64,000 bases of DNA from Youhaiella tibetensis (GTDB lineage Bacteria; Pseudomonadota; Alphaproteobacteria; Rhizobiales; Devosiaceae): the NCBI RefSeq assembly GCF_008000755.1, contig NZ_CP041690.1, positions 2,729,260-2,793,259 on the forward strand, in the 5' to 3' direction. Shown in pieces: positions 37,007 through 44,423 of this stretch (the first letter of the stretch is position 1; each line of letters opens with the position of its first letter). Under the pieces are notes generated by a model, which had not been told where the DNA came from, did no database searches, and saw only the letters and a list, made by a program, of their open reading frames with translations. The position numbers and the translations under genes were made by a program.

Positions 37007-37035
37007 GATATAGAGACTTTGTTCAGCAATTGCAA
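37007..37035 (-). promoter_or_regulatory. Candidate promoter of the secE-to-rpoC operon
   Basis: Read on the minus strand: TTGCAA at 37030-37035, 17-bp spacer, TATATC at 37007-37012. It lies 76 bp before the secE start and is the only strong promoter-like match in the gap between secE and the divergent universal stress gene. Confidence 0.6.
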
Positions 37036-37159
37036 CAGCAGGGGGAGAGAATTTGCCCCCGGCCGGCGATTGTGATCACCCTAGCAAAAGCCCACGTCTC
37101 GTGTGGGCTCGAAACGGGCTGCACCAGCCGGCCCGCGCCCCAAGAGCAGGAGATGACCG

Positions 37160-37609
37160 ATGTATACTCATATCCTTATCGCTACCGACGGCAGCGACCT
37201 GTCCGCCAAAGGCGTCGACCAGGGCGTGCGTCTAGCAAAGAAATTAGGCGCTGCCGTGACCATCGTGACGGTCACCGAACCCTGGGTCTCCATCGGCACC
37301 GACGCCACCTTCGGCTGGGGCGGTTATTCCAACCCGCTCGATGAATACGAGAAGGCCAGCGACGCTTCGGCCAAGGCGATTCTGACCAAGGCCAGCGAGG
37401 CCGCCGCCGCGCTCGGGGTGGAAGCCAAGACCATCCACATCCCCAATCAGTATCCCGCCGACGCCATCGTCACCGCCGCCCAGGAAAACGGCGCCGACCT
37501 GATCGTGGTCGCCTCCCACGGCCGCCGCGGGCTCGGCCGGCTCCTGCTCGGCAGCCAGGCGACCCAGGTGCTCACCCAAAGCTCCATCCCCGTACTCGTC
37601 GTCAAATAA
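37160..37609 (+). CDS. Universal stress protein (UspA family)
   Basis: A 149-residue cytosolic single-domain Usp. It starts MYTHILIATDGSDLSAKGV, with the Asp of the ATP-binding strand in ATDGS. The C-terminal ATP motif is ASHGRRGLGRLLLGSQATQV (G-x2-G-x9-G-S/T type). The Trp- and Gly-rich loop TDATFGWGGYSNP is unusual for minimal Usps. A GGAG sits about 8 nt before the ATG. It ends 8 bp inside the convergent NUDIX gene. Confidence 0.92.
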   Translation: MYTHILIATDGSDLSAKGVDQGVRLAKKLGAAVTIVTVTEPWVSIGTDATFGWGGYSNPLDEYEKASDASAKAILTKASEAAAALGVEAKTIHIPNQYPADAIVTAAQENGADLIVVASHGRRGLGRLLLGSQATQVLTQSSIPVLVVK

Positions 37610-38066
37610 GCGACAGCCCCAGCCGATCGAGCAGCGCGCCGACCACCGGCGCCTGCCCTTTGCTCAGCTTGCGCAGGGCCTCCTCCGGCCCGAACCACCC
37701 TGCCCTGTCCGCCTCGGGAAAGGCCTGCCGGCGCCCCGAGCGCGGCGGCCATTCAAGCTCGAACGTATTGCTGACGAGCCTTGCGGGATCGAACTCTCCT
37801 TCGCAGGCCCAGGCGCGCAGCGTCTTGTTGGAAGACAGCCGGAAGCTGCCGAGTTCCAGGAACGGCCCCACCGCCACTCCGCCCGTCTCTTCGCTGAATT
37901 CCCGGCGCGCCGCCTCCAGGGGATCCTCATCGCCTTCGCACAGGCCTTTTGGGATCGACCAGGCGCCGTCATCCTTTCGGGCCCAGAACGGACCGCCGTG
38001 ATGCAGCAGGAGCATCTCGACCGCAGCCCCGTCGCGGCGGAAGAAGACGATACCGGCACTCAACAT
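37602..38066 (-). CDS. NUDIX hydrolase
   Basis: Pyrophosphohydrolase of 154 residues with a perfect NUDIX box at residues 41-62 (G-x5-E-x7-REFSEETG). The product resembles the group that starts with SAGIVFFRRDG and has LLLHHGGPFWARKDDGAWSIPKG. Start at 38066 is backed by GGAAGGAGGTCGCC. The substrate is not predictable. The adjacent Usp gene on the other strand overlaps its end by 8 bp. Confidence 0.92.
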   Translation of the reverse strand: MLSAGIVFFRRDGAAVEMLLLHHGGPFWARKDDGAWSIPKGLCEGDEDPLEAARREFSEETGGVAVGPFLELGSFRLSSNKTLRAWACEGEFDPARLVSNTFELEWPPRSGRRQAFPEADRAGWFGPEEALRKLSKGQAPVVGALLDRLGLSLI

Positions 38067-38117
38067 GGCGACCTCCTTCCCGTGCCAGTCACCCTGGCAG
38101 CACACACCCTCCAATAA

Positions 38118-38143
38118 CAAAAAAAGGCGCCCCGGAGGGCGCC
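38118..38143 (-). terminator. Terminator between the 32-residue microprotein and the NUDIX gene
   Basis: On the minus strand GGCGCCC and GGGCGCC form a 7-bp stem with a 4-nt loop, followed by seven T. It ends the transcript of the small gene at 38170-38268, separating it from the NUDIX gene. Confidence 0.88.
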
Positions 38144-38169
38144 ATCGGAGAAGGATAATCAGTCGGCGT

Positions 38170-38268
38170 CTACCTGGCGGTGCGCAGCATGCCCCAGCCC
38201 AGGATCGCCATGAAGGAAAGGAAAAGCGTAAGGATCGCGGTAACGGCGACGAGGCTTTCGGTCGGCAT
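38170..38268 (-). CDS. 32-residue membrane microprotein with an FNR box upstream
   Basis: A short frame with AGGAG 7 nt before its ATG and its own terminator 27 bp after the stop. The product MPTESLVAVTAILTLFLSFM... has one hydrophobic helix from about residue 5 to 27 and ends with positive residues (MLRTAR). That favours an N-out, C-in membrane span. The FNR-type site at 38324-38337 is centred about 62 bp before the ATG. Such small proteins often associate with respiratory oxidases (CydX, CcoQ, CcoS). No sequence match to those is claimed. Confidence 0.65.
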   Translation of the reverse strand: MPTESLVAVTAILTLFLSFMAILGWGMLRTAR

Positions 38269-38323
38269 GTGAAACTCCTGATTCATCACACCCCTGATGA
38301 ACCACGAGCCCTGATCGGCTTCC

Positions 38324-38337
38324 TTGACTTAGATCAA
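38324..38337 (-). promoter_or_regulatory. FNR/Anr-type binding site
   Basis: TTGATCTAAGTCAA on the minus strand fits the TTGAT-N4-ATCAA consensus with one change. If centred at -41.5 the transcript would begin near 38289 and a weak -10 (TTCATC) would fall in place. That leaves about 20 nt of leader with the ribosome site of the microprotein gene. It lies just after the end of the Fnr-like gene. Confidence 0.65.
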
Positions 38338-38344
38338 ACTCGCG

Positions 38345-39028
38345 CTAGCCGCAGCGGACGAGCAGCCTTTCGAGGTCCGGCACGGTGATATCGCGCAGCC
38401 GGTCGATCCCGATGACCCCGTCCTTTTTGAGCCGGGTCAGCTGGCGCGATACCGTCTCGATGGTCAGCCCCAGAAAATCGGCGATATCGGCCCGACCGAG
38501 CGGCAGGCGGAAGGACACGCTGCCATGGTCGAGCGCCCGCGGGTTAGCGTGGGTCGCTATGAGATAGAGGAAGCTCGCGACCTTTTCGCTGGCCGACTTG
38601 CGCCCCACCGTCACGATCCACTCGCGGGCGTCGTCCAGTTCGCGAAGGGCCTGCCGCATGAGGCGGTTCTCGAGCGCCGGGCTTTCCGCCACCAGTTTTT
38701 CGAGCGCACCTCGCGGCACCCGGCACAACTCCACATCGGAAGCCGCCTCGGCGCCGAGCCGGTTCTCCGTACCGTAAAGACGGCCGAGGAAATCGGGAGC
38801 GAACTGCAGCCCGACGACCTGCCGCCGGCCATCTTCGAGGGTCTTGGTGAGCTTGATCACCCCGGACATGACATTTGCATAGGCACCCGGCTCGTCCGCC
38901 TCGCGGATAAGCTGCTCGCCCGCCTCATGCCGCACGACGCGCGTGCTGCGGGCAAGTTCGGTCAGCTGCGCCGGTTCAAGCGCGCCGCAAAGCCCCCGGT
39001 GCCGGGCCTCGCAACTGACGCAGAGCAC
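38345..39028 (-). CDS. Crp/Fnr-family regulator with FNR-type [4Fe-4S] cysteines
   Basis: Oxygen-sensing transcription regulator. Three N-terminal cysteines occur as CxxC-x7-C (VLCVSCEARHRGLC) and a fourth in ELCRVP at the E. coli Cys122 position. Together they fit an oxygen-labile iron-sulfur cluster. The cyclic-nucleotide-like beta-roll follows. A winged helix holds the FNR recognition pattern ETVSRQLTRL. The start is uncertain. The frame stays open to 39262 (GTG) with a poor ATG at 39208. The GTG at 39028 used here would place the first Cys at residue 3, which is shorter than usual. An unusual start between them is possible. Confidence 0.85.
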   Translation of the reverse strand: MLCVSCEARHRGLCGALEPAQLTELARSTRVVRHEAGEQLIREADEPGAYANVMSGVIKLTKTLEDGRRQVVGLQFAPDFLGRLYGTENRLGAEAASDVELCRVPRGALEKLVAESPALENRLMRQALRELDDAREWIVTVGRKSASEKVASFLYLIATHANPRALDHGSVSFRLPLGRADIADFLGLTIETVSRQLTRLKKDGVIGIDRLRDITVPDLERLLVRCG

Positions 39029-39329
39029 CGGAACGCTGGAATTATGGATATCCTGACGACTGATCTCGAGACCCCATTCGCAATTCCGGCACCTTACAAG
39101 CCCCGGAACGGAAAGGCGATAGACCCCAACGCCGCACGCGCCTGGCCCAGCGCAAAAAACAACCCCGGCGCTGGGGCCGGGGTCAGGAAAGACTGTCTGG
39201 AAGCACATCCTCAACGTAGCCGCGCAAGCAAGGTTCCCGCGAAAGGCGTTTTCGCCGATCACGAAATCTCGCGCGCAATATCTAGGGCGGGAAATGTGGG
39301 ATGGAGGGCCGCGGCGCGGCCTTAGTGCC

Positions 39330-39405
39330 TGGCAGGGGCAGAGGGACTCGAACCCACGACCCTCGGTTTTGGAGACCGATGCTCTACCAACTGAGCTATA
39401 CCCCT
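39330..39405 (-). tRNA. tRNA-Trp (CCA anticodon)
   Basis: A 76-nt cloverleaf on the minus strand with acceptor pairs AGGGGTA/TGCCCCT, an encoded CCA end and GGTTCGAGTCC in the T arm. The anticodon loop CTCCAAA gives anticodon CCA. It lies 97 bp after tRNA-Gly and is probably transcribed with it. Confidence 0.97.
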
Positions 39406-39502
39406 TCAGGCGACGAACCCTCTACTGGGAAAGCCGGACTCGCGCAAGGGGTTTGGCGGGCCAACCGCGATTTGCACAGGTTCTGACGATGCCGGGAGAG
39501 GT

Positions 39503-39576
39503 TGGAGCGGGTGAAGGGAATCGAACCCTCGTATTCAGCTTGGAAGGCTGCTGCTCTACCATTGAGCTACACCCGC
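39503..39576 (-). tRNA. tRNA-Gly (TCC anticodon)
   Basis: A 74-nt cloverleaf with acceptor GCGGGTG/CACCCGC, an encoded CCA end, the D-arm TAGCTCAATGGTAGAGC and anticodon loop CTTCCAA. It is first in a two-tRNA unit with tRNA-Trp, downstream of a promoter at 39591-39620. Confidence 0.97.
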
Positions 39577-39590
39577 CCGCATGACTGAGC

Positions 39591-39620
39591 CGTATAATGG
39601 CTAAGCGCCTCGCCGCGCAA
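39591..39620 (-). promoter_or_regulatory. Candidate promoter of tRNA-Gly/tRNA-Trp
   Basis: On the minus strand TTGCGC, an 18-bp spacer and TATACG stand 15 bp before the 5' end of mature tRNA-Gly. The -10 box is good and the -35 box moderate. Confidence 0.5.
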
Positions 39621-39861
39621 GATTGAATTGCTCCCCTTCCCCATAATGCGCACACCTCCACGCGCGCGTAGAGGCTACTCCGTGTAACCGGGTAACCTGG
39701 TGGAAACCCGGTTTCGACAAGGTCACCAAGTATAGTTGAAGTATTCATGCTAGTATGGAAGACAACGAACGAACATTAACGCGATTTAATGTTGCGTAAT
39801 ATTGAAGTTGCTCTGGGCGACCATATCTCTTGGGTGTTCTACAGAGAAAGGAACCAAGAAA

Positions 39862-40125
39862 ATGTTCAAGCGTACCGCAATTGCCTTCGCCTCGATCGCC
39901 CTCCTCGCCGCCCCGGCCATGGCTTCCTCGAGCCTGACGACCGACTCCTTCAACAAGGATCACGTCATTTCGAGCCTCCAGGAACGTGGTGTGAACGTCC
40001 AGGACGCAGAACGTTGGGGCACCTTCATCCGCGCCTTCGTCAAGCAGGCCGACGGTACCGTGAAGTCCGAGCTGTTCCAGCCCAACACCCTGGCCCCGGT
40101 CACCAACCTCGCCGATGTTGGCTAA
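39862..40125 (+). CDS. Small exported protein of unknown function (87 aa)
   Basis: The 87-residue product has a standard signal peptide (MFKRTAIAFASIALLAAPAMA, cleavage near residue 21). The mature part is about 66 residues, polar and cysteine-free, including the NKDHVISSLQERGVNVQDAERWG segment. AAAGGA lies 11-16 nt before the ATG. An in-frame start further upstream has no signal peptide and was not used. I do not recognise the family. It opens a run of small envelope or stress proteins, and a hairpin at 40177-40206 may end its transcript. Confidence 0.75.
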   Translation: MFKRTAIAFASIALLAAPAMASSSLTTDSFNKDHVISSLQERGVNVQDAERWGTFIRAFVKQADGTVKSELFQPNTLAPVTNLADVG

Positions 40126-40176
40126 CCGACGCCTCGCCCCCTGGCGCCCGGTCTCGGGCGCTCCACCAGGCTCAAG

Positions 40177-40206
40177 AGCGCGACCGATACTCCTATCGGC
40201 CGCGCT
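40177..40206 (+). terminator. Hairpin after the 87-residue exported protein gene
   Basis: AGCGCG-A-CCGATA and TATCGG-C-CGCGCT form a 13-bp stem with one A:C mismatch and a CTCC loop. The run after it (AGTTGTTTG) is only weakly T-rich, so termination is likely but not certain. Confidence 0.55.
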
Positions 40207-40303
40207 AGTTGTTTGTAGGTCTTCTGCGCAACCATCTGCCCAGTCCCACGTTCGGTGGGTGCATCATGGCTGCTGCCATGAGCTTGAAGATGGAGAACCT
40301 GCA

Positions 40304-40588
40304 ATGAAGATCAGGACATTCGTGACGATTGCCGCCTTCGCTTCCACGTTGGCCATCCCCGGAATCGCTTCCGCCCAGGAAGACCACATGATCGGCGGCA
40401 AGGCAGTGCCAGCCGACCAGGTGGCCGACGTCCAGGCCAAATGCGATGAACTTCGCAAGGACAACTCGATGGCTGCCGCCACCCCTGCCGATGACGCGGC
40501 CATGTGGACTGCCGACGGCAAGATCGACGTGACCAAGCTGACGGTCGCCGCCTGCGACGAAGGCAAGTTCGCAGCCCCCGCGATGTAA
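40304..40588 (+). CDS. Exported two-cysteine protein A (94 aa)
   Basis: Signal peptide at residues 1-24 (cleavage after ASA). The mature part has MIGGKAVPADQ, then VQAKCDELRKDNS with Cys47, and a C-terminal KIDVTKLTVAACDEGKF with Cys84. The cysteines may form a disulfide in the periplasm (inference). A paralogue with the same plan is encoded at 58177-58467 on the minus strand. Start at 40304 has GGAG upstream. A longer frame lacks a signal peptide. The function is unknown. Confidence 0.75.
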   Translation: MKIRTFVTIAAFASTLAIPGIASAQEDHMIGGKAVPADQVADVQAKCDELRKDNSMAAATPADDAAMWTADGKIDVTKLTVAACDEGKFAAPAM

Positions 40589-40724
40589 TCGTGCTCTGGG
40601 TGGGACGCGCCCTGCGCCTCACCCACGCCGCTGGCGCCGCTCGCGCGCCACGCCCATTCCCCCAGCGCAACCTCCCCGCTCCATCCGCGTTCATTGATGA
40701 CTTTCAATGAGCGAGGCACCCATC

Positions 40725-40979
40725 ATGGGAATTATCTGGACGATCATCATCGGCCTTGTGGCCGGCATCATCGCCAAATTCATCGTACCCGGTCCCAATG
40801 AACCGCAAGGCTTCGTGATGACCGCCATCCTGGGCATCGTCGGCGCGTTCGTCGCCACCTTCCTGGGCCAGGCGCTCGGCTGGTACGCGCCTGGCGAAGG
40901 CGCCGGCTTCATCGGCGCCATTGTCGGTGCGGTCATCGTGCTCCTCATCTGGGCCGCCCTCGCCCGCCGCCGGGCCTAG
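40725..40979 (+). CDS. GlsB/YeaQ/YmgE-family stress membrane protein
   Basis: Small inner-membrane protein of 84 residues with three hydrophobic helices. It starts MGIIWTIIIGLVAGIIAKFIVPG, with GPNEPQG and a glycine-rich middle typical of this family (formerly transglycosylase-associated). The family is linked to acid and general stress responses, and its molecular role is not settled. GAGG lies 9 nt before the ATG. The YidB-like gene starts 28 bp after it, so the two are probably one transcript. Confidence 0.92.
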   Translation: MGIIWTIIIGLVAGIIAKFIVPGPNEPQGFVMTAILGIVGAFVATFLGQALGWYAPGEGAGFIGAIVGAVIVLLIWAALARRRA

Positions 40980-41007
40980 CCAACGAAATCGAAAAGGGAG
41001 AACCACA

Positions 41008-41568
41008 ATGGCTGAAAAGCGTGGAATGCCGTCCATGCTGGCGCTGCTCGGACTTCTGGCAGTCGCCGGCTACCAGAACCGCGACAAGATCGCCCAGGCC
41101 CTGCAAGGCATGCAAGGCAACGCACCGGCAAACCCGGCTCCGGGCAACGCCCCTGCGAGCCCGGCTCCGGGCAACGCTCCGGCCCAGGGGCAGCCGACAC
41201 AGGCGGGCGGTGGCCTCCTGGACGAGTTGGGCGGGCTCTTCGGCGGAGGCGCCGCGGCCGGCGGAGCCGGAACGCTCACGGGCGGCCTCAACGACCTCCT
41301 CGACAGCTTCAAGAATGCCGGCCACAAGGAAGTCGCCGATTCCTGGGTCACCCCGGGCGTCCCGACGCAGGGTCTCTCGCCCAACCAGGTGGAGACGGCC
41401 ATCGGCAAGGAGAACCTCGACGAACTCTCGCGCCGCACGGGCCTGAGCTACGACGAACTCGTCAAGCGCCTGTCGAGCACGATCCCGGAAACCGTCGACC
41501 GCATGACCCCGAACGGCAATTTCCCCCAGACCGAGGACGAAGCGCGCCAGCTCCTGACCAAGGCCTAG
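41008..41568 (+). CDS. YidB-family protein (DUF937)
   Basis: A 186-residue protein with an N-terminal hydrophobic segment (residues 9-22, MLALLGLLAVAGY) and a low-complexity linker. Two near copies of NPAPGNAPAS and APAQGQPTQAGGG make up the linker around residues 40-70. The C-terminal YidB domain holds HKEVADSWVTPGVPTQGLSPNQVETAIG. Members occur with envelope-stress genes but have no established activity. Start at 41008 has GGGAG 7 nt upstream. Confidence 0.85.
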   Translation: MAEKRGMPSMLALLGLLAVAGYQNRDKIAQALQGMQGNAPANPAPGNAPASPAPGNAPAQGQPTQAGGGLLDELGGLFGGGAAAGGAGTLTGGLNDLLDSFKNAGHKEVADSWVTPGVPTQGLSPNQVETAIGKENLDELSRRTGLSYDELVKRLSSTIPETVDRMTPNGNFPQTEDEARQLLTKA

Positions 41569-41630
41569 AAGCCCTTTCGACAGCAGGAACGTTCTATCCT
41601 GCCGTCGCTGGTTGGTCCCAACATCCCCTC

Positions 41631-42539
41631 ATGCTCGAAAACGAAGTCGACAGCAGGGGCCCAGGCATCGCCACCGCCTTCCGACAGCCGGGGGCGGCCC
41701 ATCTCTCCGTCCGCGCGCTCGAGCGTTCATCGCTCACGGTCACCGAAATCAGGGTCAACCGGAATGGGTTCGGCTGGACCGATCCCATTCCCCACGCCGA
41801 CGCCGCCATGCTTGCGGTGCAGCTCCGCGCCATCCCGTTCCACGAGGCCATGGGCGAGGGCAAGATTGTGCCCGTCTACGACATCCTGCCAAACGACACC
41901 CTCTTTTACGACATGCGCAACGATCCGCGCGCCAATGTCCCCACCAGGTCCCACTCGCTGCATTTCGTCTTCCCCCGAAGCACGCTCGAGGAAATAGCCG
42001 GTGCGGTCGAGGCGCGTCGCGCGGCCGGATCCTTCCCCGCAACGGGCGCCAAAATCCGCGACAGGCACCTCGCGCGCCTGGCCCGTGCCGTCCTGCCGGC
42101 GCTGCGGGCTCCTGACGCAGCCAATGGCCTTTTCGTCAGTCACCTCGGCTTCGCCCTCGGAATCTACGCCTGCTGGCGATATGCTGGCCTCGTTCCGCGC
42201 GAACAACCGGAGGGACGCTTGTGCAGCCTGCGGACCAGACTCGCCACTGAATACGTTGCGGGCAACCTCAATGGCGGCGTCGAGCTCGGCGAGCTCGCAG
42301 CCCTCTGCGGCATGCCGCTGCGCCGCTTCGTCCGCGCCTTTCGCGAGACAACCGGCATGGCGCCCTATCAATGGCTGATGATGCGGCGGCTCGATCTGGC
42401 CAAATCCGAGCTCCGACGAAAGGGTGCCGTGGCTGACCTGGCCATCCAATGCGGATTCTCCAGCGAAGCGCATTTCACGACGACCTTCACCCGCGCTACC
42501 GGCCTTACGCCCTCCCAATGGCGCGAAATGTTGTCCTAG
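41631..42539 (+). CDS. AraC-family transcriptional regulator, tandem copy 1
   Basis: A 302-residue regulator with an N-terminal sensory domain (about 1-190) and a C-terminal double helix-turn-helix (about 205-302). The latter carries LGELAALCGMPLRRFVRAFRE and VADLAIQCGFSSEAHFTTTF. The N-terminal half matches that of the next gene (LSV-x-AL, SSLTVTEIR, FHE, SHSLHF), so both arose by duplication. It ends 14 bp before copy 2. Only a weak ribosome site precedes the ATG at 41631. Confidence 0.88.
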   Translation: MLENEVDSRGPGIATAFRQPGAAHLSVRALERSSLTVTEIRVNRNGFGWTDPIPHADAAMLAVQLRAIPFHEAMGEGKIVPVYDILPNDTLFYDMRNDPRANVPTRSHSLHFVFPRSTLEEIAGAVEARRAAGSFPATGAKIRDRHLARLARAVLPALRAPDAANGLFVSHLGFALGIYACWRYAGLVPREQPEGRLCSLRTRLATEYVAGNLNGGVELGELAALCGMPLRRFVRAFRETTGMAPYQWLMMRRLDLAKSELRRKGAVADLAIQCGFSSEAHFTTTFTRATGLTPSQWREMLS

Positions 42540-42553
42540 CCCGCGGTGGAGCC

Positions 42554-43477
42554 ATGGCGACCGAGACCGACAACCTCCAGACCGCCTACCCGCGAAACAG
42601 CGGTTTCGAAAAATGGTTTCGCATGCCCGATGCAGCCCAGCTTTCGGTCAAGGGTATCAACAAGTCGAGCCTGGCGGTCACCGAAATCCGCTACGACAGG
42701 CCCGACTACGGCATGACCGACCCAGTTATCCGGCAGGATGGTTTCACGATCGGCCTGCAATTAAGGCCCTACGACTTTCATGAGCTCTGGTACGACGGCA
42801 AGGCGATCCCGGTGCATGGGGTGCGCCCCGGCGATACGCTGCTTTTCGATTTGCGCACAGTCCAGGCGGCCCGGCTGACCGTACCCTTTCACTCGCTGCA
42901 GTTCTTTCTATCGCGCGGCCTGCTCAATGAACTGGCAGACGACCTGGGCAGTCCACCCATCGATGAAATCCATTGCCGCAAGGCCACCCCGGTCACCGAT
43001 CCGGTGATCGCGCGCCTTGGAGCCGCGGTACGCCCGGCGCTCATGGCGCCCGATCAGGCCAACGACCTTTTCGCCAGCCACCTGATGCTGGCCTTGTCGA
43101 TCTACGTCTGCGCCACTTATGGCGATCTCAGGACGCCACGCGACCTGCCCGGCGGCCTGAGCGCCTGGCAGGAGCGCGCTGCCAAGGAGTTGATCGAAGC
43201 CCATATCGACGGCAGCCTTGCACTGGCACGGGTAGCGGCGGTCTGTGGTCTCTCGACGAGTCATTTCGCCCACGCGTTCAAGGCCTCCATAGGCGTCGCT
43301 CCGCACCGCTGGCTCCTCCAGCGCCGTGTCGAACGCGCCAAAGCCCTCCTGGCGGGCCGGGAATCCCTCACCGACATCGCCCTTGCCTGCGGCTTTGCCG
43401 ACCAGAGCCACCTCACCCGCGTTTTCCGCCGCGCCACCGGATTCTCCCCCGGCGCCTGGCGCCAGCAACTGCACTAG
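42554..43477 (+). CDS. AraC-family transcriptional regulator, tandem copy 2
   Basis: A 307-residue paralogue of the preceding regulator. It has the same sensor-like N-terminal half and two C-terminal helix-turn-helix motifs (LARVAAVCGLSTSHFAHAF and LTDIALACGFADQSHLTRVF, from about residue 207). Start at 42554 is taken from a GGTGGAG immediately upstream. A longer frame overlapping copy 1 was not used. Direct repeats that look like AraC operator half-sites begin 4 bp after its stop. Confidence 0.88.
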   Translation: MATETDNLQTAYPRNSGFEKWFRMPDAAQLSVKGINKSSLAVTEIRYDRPDYGMTDPVIRQDGFTIGLQLRPYDFHELWYDGKAIPVHGVRPGDTLLFDLRTVQAARLTVPFHSLQFFLSRGLLNELADDLGSPPIDEIHCRKATPVTDPVIARLGAAVRPALMAPDQANDLFASHLMLALSIYVCATYGDLRTPRDLPGGLSAWQERAAKELIEAHIDGSLALARVAAVCGLSTSHFAHAFKASIGVAPHRWLLQRRVERAKALLAGRESLTDIALACGFADQSHLTRVFRRATGFSPGAWRQQLH

Positions 43478-43480
43478 CGG

Positions 43481-43518
43481 CAGCACGTTCGTCCAACACC
43501 TCCAGCACGTTCGTTCAA
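43481..43518 (+). promoter_or_regulatory. Direct repeats with 22-bp period, candidate AraC operator
   Basis: CAGCACGTTCGTCCAA at 43481-43496 and CAGCACGTTCGTTCAA at 43503-43518 match at 15 of 16 positions. A 22-bp shift (about two helical turns) is the usual spacing of half-sites bound by an AraC dimer. They lie just ahead of the hydrolase gene at 43611, probably its control region. Confidence 0.6.
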
Positions 43519-43610
43519 TCGGCAACCCCGGCACCTGCGCTTTCATGGTCAGGTCGCCGGGCAGACGGAGCCTTCCGCTCTCGCCCCGGCCATCAACCGG
43601 AGAAACGAAC

Positions 43611-44375
43611 ATGATCAATCTCTCGCCTTTGCTCGTTGGAGCTGCCCTCTCCATCATGGCCATCGCCGCCGCTCCCGCCGCTGCGGCGCAGCCGCCCAAG
43701 ACGGTCGTGCTCGTCCACGGCGCCTTCGCCGACGGGTCGAGCTGGAGCCGCGTCATTCCCCTGCTCGAGGCAAAGGGCCTGCGCGTGGTCGCGGTGCAGA
43801 ACCCGCTCAGCTCGCTCGCAGCCGATGCCGACGCGACCAAGCGCGCCATCGACATGGCGCCTGGCCCGGTCATCCTGGTCGGCCATTCCTGGGGTGGCGT
43901 CGTCATCACGCAAGCCGGGGTGGACGACAAGGTCAAGGCGCTCGTCTACGTCGCGGCGTTCGCCCTACCCAAGGGCATGTCGGTGAACAGCGCCAGCGCC
44001 GGCGCACCGCCTCAGCCCTGGCTCAAGGAACTCCAACCGGACAGCGCCGGCTATGTGCGCCTGTCTGACGACGCTGTCGGCAAATTCTTCGCACAGGACC
44101 TCAGCCCCGAGGAAATCGCCGTCGTCGCGGCTACCCAGGGCCCCACCTTCGGCGGCGCCTTCGACGACAAGCTTTCCGAGGCCGCCTACGAAACCAAACC
44201 GAGCTGGTTCGTTGTGGCCAAGCAGGACGGCATGATCCCCCCGCCGGTCGAAGAGGCCATGGCCGCCGCCATCAAGGCCAAGGTGACCGAGATCGACGGG
44301 AGCCATGTCGTTATGCTGTCCCAGCCACAGGCCGTTGCCGACGTCATCATCGCTGCCGCCGATTCCGTCAAATGA
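43611..44375 (+). CDS. Alpha/beta-fold hydrolase with export signal
   Basis: A 254-residue hydrolase with a likely signal peptide (residues 1-26, AAAA cleavage region). The alpha/beta core has HGAFADGSSW (oxyanion loop at residues 36-45), nucleophile Ser93 in GHSWGG, Asp206 in QDGMIP and His232 in GSHVVM. Together they form a full triad. The fold group includes small-molecule esterases related to plant methyl esterases and hydroxynitrile lyases. CCGGAG precedes the ATG. It follows the AraC pair and its operator-like repeats. The substrate is unknown. Confidence 0.87.
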   Translation: MINLSPLLVGAALSIMAIAAAPAAAAQPPKTVVLVHGAFADGSSWSRVIPLLEAKGLRVVAVQNPLSSLAADADATKRAIDMAPGPVILVGHSWGGVVITQAGVDDKVKALVYVAAFALPKGMSVNSASAGAPPQPWLKELQPDSAGYVRLSDDAVGKFFAQDLSPEEIAVVAATQGPTFGGAFDDKLSEAAYETKPSWFVVAKQDGMIPPPVEEAMAAAIKAKVTEIDGSHVVMLSQPQAVADVIIAAADSVK

Positions 44376-44423
44376 CAGTCGCAGGCCGGCGTGGATCCGC
44401 ACGCCGGCCGGAAGGAGCCCAAA

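Noticed and set aside
37088-37112. Hairpin AGCCCAC/GTGGGCT with a short T-run on the minus strand, upstream of the universal stress gene
   Set aside because: Nothing is transcribed into it on the minus strand that would need termination, so it could be a chance palindrome or a 5' leader structure.
41580-41605. A possible extra AraC half-site before AraC copy 1 (shares ACGTTC with the direct repeats)
   Set aside because: Only a 6-bp core matches, and a CAGGA/TCCTG hairpin explains the region as well. Too weak to claim autoregulation.
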